A DNA stretch of 7,310 nt from Paracoccaceae bacterium (GTDB lineage Bacteria; Pseudomonadota; Alphaproteobacteria; Rhodobacterales; Rhodobacteraceae): positions 1 through 7,310 of the forward strand of contig DLZA01000048.1 of assembly GCA_003447515.1 (NCBI GenBank), in the 5' to 3' direction. The translations under genes and the position numbers were made by a program. Numbering within the stretch: position 1 is the stretch's first letter; each line of letters starts with the position of its first letter. The notes under the pieces were generated by a model. The model did not search any database. It had not been told where the DNA came from and saw only the letters and a list, made by a program, of their open reading frames with translations. Shown one piece after another: positions 4,932 through 7,310 of the stretch.

Positions 4932-6728
4932 TCAGTCCCTCAAACCCTCGGCAAATTGTAACTTCGCAAGTCGCGCATACAGTCCGCCTTCCGCTACCAA
5001 AGCCTCGTGTGTCCCTTGTGATACTACTTTACCACGATCCAAAACAATGATGCGATCTGCTTGCTTCACAGTGGCTAATCGATGTGCAACCACAAGAGTA
5101 GTGCGGTCTTGTGTTAACGTATCAAATGCTCCTTGGACCAACTGCTCACTTTCGGAGTCCAACGCCGATGTCGCTTCATCGAGAAGTAAGATCGGTGAAT
5201 TCCGCAATATAGCGCGTGCAATAGCTATCCTCTGCTTCTGACCGCCCGAAAGCATTACACCGCGTTCTCCAACATAACTATCATACCCATCAGGCAGCCC
5301 TGTCAGGAAATTATCTGCCGCAGCCGCTTTGGCCGCAGCAACCACTTCGGAGACGCTCGCATCTGGCCGGCCGAAACGGATGTTTTCCATCGCAGACGTA
5401 GCAAATACTACAGGATCTTGTGGAACATAGGCGATGTGCTTGCGAAACTCCTCGCGCCTCATCATGGAAATATTGGTCCCATCAATCATCACACTCCCGA
5501 CGTTGGGATCAAAAAACCGCAACAGCATCTGAAATACGGTTGTTTTTCCAGCTCCAGACGGACCGACTAACGCGACAGTTTCTCCTGCTCTTATTTCAAG
5601 ATCGAAGCCATCTAAGGTCGCAACATTAGGACGTGAGGGATAGCTAAAGGTAACTCCATCAAAAGTTATCCGACCCTTAACGGGCAAGGGCAACGCGCGC
5701 GACACCGGTGGGTCTTTAACAGGATCTTCAAGCATCAAAAGGTCAACCAAACGCTCTGTCGCTCCGGCCGCCCGTTGTAGTTCTGACCACACCTCGGATA
5801 ACGCAGCGACAGCTCCAGCCACAAGGATCGCATAAATCAGAAATTGCACTAAAGCTCCCGGCGAAACTACCTCATTGCGAACATCGCGCGCGCCAAGCCA
5901 CAAAACCCCAACAATCCCAGAAAAGATTAAAAAAATTACGATTACTGTCATCCATGCTCGCGCGCCAATACGTTGACGCGCAGCAATAAACGCCTGCTCA
6001 GTAAGCGTACCAAATCGCGCGCGACTAATAGCTTCATGCGTAAAGGCTTGAATAGTCTGACTCGCCAAAAGAGTTTCACTTGCACTGCCCGAACTCTCAG
6101 CGATCTTATCCTGACTTTCGCGACTTAGACTACGCACCCGGCGCCCTAGCACCAAGATTGGCGCCAAAACCAAAGGCACAATCAGTAAAACCGCTCCAGT
6201 CAATTTGGCTGATGTGAAAAACATCAAAACCAAACCGCCTAGCAGAATTAAAATGTTACGTAACGCAACTGACACGGAAGAGCCAATTACAGATAAGATC
6301 AAAGTCGTATCTGTAGTGATGCGGCTTAGTACTTCGCCTGTCAACAAACGATCAAAGAACGCAGGACTCATGCCAATGGTTTTATTGTAAACAGCAATAC
6401 GGATATCGGCTACGACTCGCTCCCCAAGCCGTGTTACAAAATAATACCGCAGCCCCGTTCCGATTGCTAATAAAGCGGCCACCGCAATCGCAGCACTAAA
6501 GTATTGATCCATCTGCTCTGTCGTACCTGCAGAAAAACCGTCCACTACTCGGCGCACAGCAATTGGTAAGATCAAAGACAGCCCAGCAGTCACCAGCAAG
6601 GCTGTCAGCGCCAAAGCAATCATTATCTTATAGGGCAAAAGATATGGTGCAAGCCCCCGCAATGGTCCGACACTCTTAGATTTTTTCCGAGTTAAAGGAT
6701 CCTTTTCTATGCTGGTATCTTTCGCCAT
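4932..6728 (-). CDS. ABCB-type ABC transporter, fused permease and ATPase (half-transporter)
   Basis: This is a complete 598-residue exporter-type ABC half-transporter that should act as a homodimer, or with a partner, in the inner membrane. About six hydrophobic segments are visible at about 33-57, 77-97, 150-172, 175-195, 259-280 and 290-312. The ATPase domain (about 353-590) has the A-loop Tyr363 (FSYPSRPN), Walker A GPSGAGKTT (389-397, Lys395), Q-loop Gln437 (YVPQDP), signature LSGGQ (493-497), Walker B ILLLDE (513-518, catalytic Glu518), D-loop SALD (521-524) and H-loop His549. All catalytic residues are present. It resembles the MsbA-related permease/ATPase family of alphaproteobacteria, whose substrate is not defined; lipids, peptides or drugs are all possible. 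AGGA (6741-6738) is 9 nt before the ATG at 6728. The gene lies just downstream of the tRNA-Gly terminator. Confidence 0.95.
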   Translation of the reverse strand: MAKDTSIEKDPLTRKKSKSVGPLRGLAPYLLPYKIMIALALTALLVTAGLSLILPIAVRRVVDGFSAGTTEQMDQYFSAAIAVAALLAIGTGLRYYFVTRLGERVVADIRIAVYNKTIGMSPAFFDRLLTGEVLSRITTDTTLILSVIGSSVSVALRNILILLGGLVLMFFTSAKLTGAVLLIVPLVLAPILVLGRRVRSLSRESQDKIAESSGSASETLLASQTIQAFTHEAISRARFGTLTEQAFIAARQRIGARAWMTVIVIFLIFSGIVGVLWLGARDVRNEVVSPGALVQFLIYAILVAGAVAALSEVWSELQRAAGATERLVDLLMLEDPVKDPPVSRALPLPVKGRITFDGVTFSYPSRPNVATLDGFDLEIRAGETVALVGPSGAGKTTVFQMLLRFFDPNVGSVMIDGTNISMMRREEFRKHIAYVPQDPVVFATSAMENIRFGRPDASVSEVVAAAKAAAADNFLTGLPDGYDSYVGERGVMLSGGQKQRIAIARAILRNSPILLLDEATSALDSESEQLVQGAFDTLTQDRTTLVVAHRLATVKQADRIIVLDRGKVVSQGTHEALVAEGGLYARLAKLQFAEGLRD

Positions 6729-6754
6729 ATATGGGTGTCCTAAGCTATATCAGC

Positions 6755-6778
6755 AAAAAAAAGCCACCCCGATGGCTT
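6755..6778 (-). terminator. Rho-independent terminator of tRNA-Gly
   Basis: On the minus strand AAGCCA (6778-6773) and TGGCTT (6766-6761) form a 6-bp stem with loop TCGGGG, running directly into eight T residues (6762-6755). It starts about 10 nt after the CCA end of the tRNA, so it fits a single-gene tRNA transcript. It ends 26 bp before the ABC-transporter start. Confidence 0.85.
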
Positions 6779-6788
6779 CACATTCTGC

Positions 6789-6862
6789 TGGAGCGGGCGG
6801 CGGGAATCGAACCCGCGTCATTAGCTTGGAAGGCTAAGGTCTTACCACTACACAACGCCCGC
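6789..6862 (-). tRNA. tRNA-Gly, anticodon UCC
   Basis: This is a 74-nt cloverleaf on the minus strand. The acceptor stem pairs GCGGGCG (6862-6856) with CGCCCGC (6799-6793). It is followed by the discriminator U (6792), typical of glycine tRNAs, and an encoded CCA (6791-6789). The D arm contains TAGTGGTAAGA. The anticodon stem TTAGC/GCTAA encloses the loop CTTCCAA, giving anticodon UCC (6830-6828). The T arm is GCGGG-TTCGATT-CCCGC. All stems pair well. UCC reads GGA and GGG codons. Confidence 0.97.
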
Positions 6863-6863
6863 G

Positions 6864-6881
6864 AAGCAGTACGAGCTGCTT
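6864..6881. repeat. Inverted repeat between the -10 and the tRNA-Gly 5' end
   Basis: AAGCAG (6864-6869) and CTGCTT (6876-6881) are a perfect 6-bp inverted repeat with a 6-nt centre, TACGAG. It overlaps the proposed -10 and start site of the tRNA gene, where an operator could act. It may also be chance. Confidence 0.35.
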
Positions 6882-6905
6882 ATTTTAATGTGCTCCATTG
6901 GTCAA
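6877..6905 (-). promoter_or_regulatory. Promoter of tRNA-Gly
   Basis: On the minus strand the -35 TTGACC (6905-6900) is separated by exactly 17 bp from the -10-like TAAGCA (6882-6877). Transcription would start near 6870, leaving a leader of about 8 nt before the tRNA. The -35 is strong (five of six) and the -10 is weaker. Confidence 0.55.
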
Positions 6906-6949
6906 GCTGCAGATTTGCTTGTCATTCGGATTAGACTGCTAAAAATTGA

Positions 6950-6980
6950 TTGTCATCATCTTTAAAATCAGGCCTATTTA
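6950..6980 (+). promoter_or_regulatory. Candidate promoter of the FAH-family gene
   Basis: TTGTCA (6950-6955) and TATTTA (6975-6980) are separated by 19 bp, longer than ideal. A second TTGTCAT copy lies at 6919-6925. The following DNA is very AT-rich up to the Shine-Dalgarno sequence. Weak call by inspection. Confidence 0.3.
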
Positions 6981-6995
6981 AAAAATATTTTAAAT
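6976..6995. repeat. AT-only inverted repeat upstream of the FAH-family start
   Basis: ATTTAAAA (6976-6983) and TTTTAAAT (6988-6995) form a perfect 8-bp inverted repeat with a 4-nt centre, ending 5 bp before the AAGGA of the next gene. It could be a weak leader hairpin or an AT-rich protein-binding site. Confidence 0.4.
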
Positions 6996-7011
6996 TTTTA
7001 AAGGAATTTCC

Positions 7012-7310
7012 ATGCGCTACATGGTTGCAGAAAAAGACAAGACAACCGCGGTTTTTCTGGTGAACGGAGAAACCGCGATAAACCTCACAAAGCTTTTGCC
7101 TGAAATTGGCACTGATCTGATGGGCCTCATCAATGCACCTGGCGCGCTGCTTCTCCTTGAGGATGAAATCAAAAACGCCCAAAAAATTGCTGTTTCAGAT
7201 CTCATTCCTGCCCTCCCAATTGAACGTCCTGGAAAAGTGATTTGCCTGGGTTTAAATTATATCGATCACGTCAAAGAAGGCGGATACGAAATCCCAACCT
7301 ACCCTGCGCT
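7012..7310 (+). CDS. Fumarylacetoacetate hydrolase (FAH) family protein, 3'-truncated by the window edge
   Basis: This is the first 99 codons of an FAH-superfamily enzyme; members hydrolyse, decarboxylate or isomerise beta-diketo acids in aromatic or sugar-acid breakdown. The visible part is a small N-terminal domain (1-70, starting MRYMVAEKDKTTAVFLVNGE) and then the diagnostic start of the catalytic domain, PGKVICLGLNYIDHVKEGG (73-91), with GLNY at 80-83 and the conserved His86. The segment that follows, EIPTYPAL, matches the usual run-up to the substrate loop. The metal-binding acidic residues lie beyond the window, so substrate cannot be predicted. AAGGA (7001-7005), 6 nt before the ATG, supports 7012 over the in-frame ATG at 7021. 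The frame has no stop before the window end. It is divergent from the tRNA-Gly gene. Confidence 0.9.
   Translation, partial: MRYMVAEKDKTTAVFLVNGETAINLTKLLPEIGTDLMGLINAPGALLLLEDEIKNAQKIAVSDLIPALPIERPGKVICLGLNYIDHVKEGGYEIPTYPA

Noticed and set aside
6731..6934. Plus-strand frame of 67 codons containing ERAAGIEPASLAWKAK
   Set aside because: It is the antisense reading of tRNA-Gly(UCC) and its flanks, a well-known source of false hypothetical proteins; the tRNA is unambiguous.
6931..7182. Minus-strand frames across 6931-7205
   Set aside because: They lie opposite the clear FAH-family coding frame that starts at 7012 with a good ribosome binding site, and they show no family features.

Overview
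The window looks like an ordinary chromosomal housekeeping segment of an alphaproteobacterium, most plausibly a Rhodobacterales-like or related marine lineage. The reasons are a DsbA-family thiol oxidoreductase followed by accB-accC-aat, a DUF2155 protein, an MlaD/MCE protein, and an NDUFA12-type complex I accessory subunit (a family shared by mitochondria and alphaproteobacteria). Two overlapping perfect matches to the CtrA box also sit in front of the NDUFA12 gene. Coding DNA has moderate GC and the spacers are clearly AT-rich. I see no mobile element, CRISPR array or clear sign of recent transfer.

Layout. Positions 1-642 (+) are the 3' part of a DsbA-family gene whose signal peptide and start lie outside the window. 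Positions 753-1244 and 1260-2609 (+) are accB and accC, the biotin carrier and biotin carboxylase halves of acetyl-CoA carboxylase, 15 bp apart. aat (leucyl/phenylalanyl-tRNA-protein transferase) follows immediately and ends at 3234; its start is uncertain and may overlap accC. A 100-bp convergent spacer separates aat from a leftward three-gene operon. In transcription order this is NDUFA12 (4561-4184), mlaD (4149-3703) and a DUF2155 gene (3706-3335), with mlaD and DUF2155 joined by an ATGA overlap.

Positions 4562-4931 are an AT-rich gap of about 370 bp. It holds the tandem CtrA-like boxes, a small hairpin and one doubtful 40-residue ORF. Leftward again, 6728-4932 encodes a complete 598-residue ABCB-type half-transporter (fused membrane and ATPase domains). 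Upstream of it is a tRNA-Gly(UCC) gene (6862-6789) with an encoded CCA end, a promoter and a Rho-independent terminator. From 7012 to the window end (+) a fumarylacetoacetate hydrolase (FAH) family gene begins and is cut by the window edge.

How the genes fit together. accB and accC feed malonyl-CoA into fatty acid synthesis. MlaD acts in phospholipid transport between the membranes, and the DsbA-like and DUF2155 proteins are exported, so much of the left half concerns the cell envelope. Aat labels proteins for N-degron proteolysis, and the NDUFA12 protein belongs to complex I. The points most worth checking are the tandem CtrA boxes, the tight coupling of the uncharacterised DUF2155 protein to MlaD, and the absence of aroQ next to accB. 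Nothing here is convincingly a new biological system.
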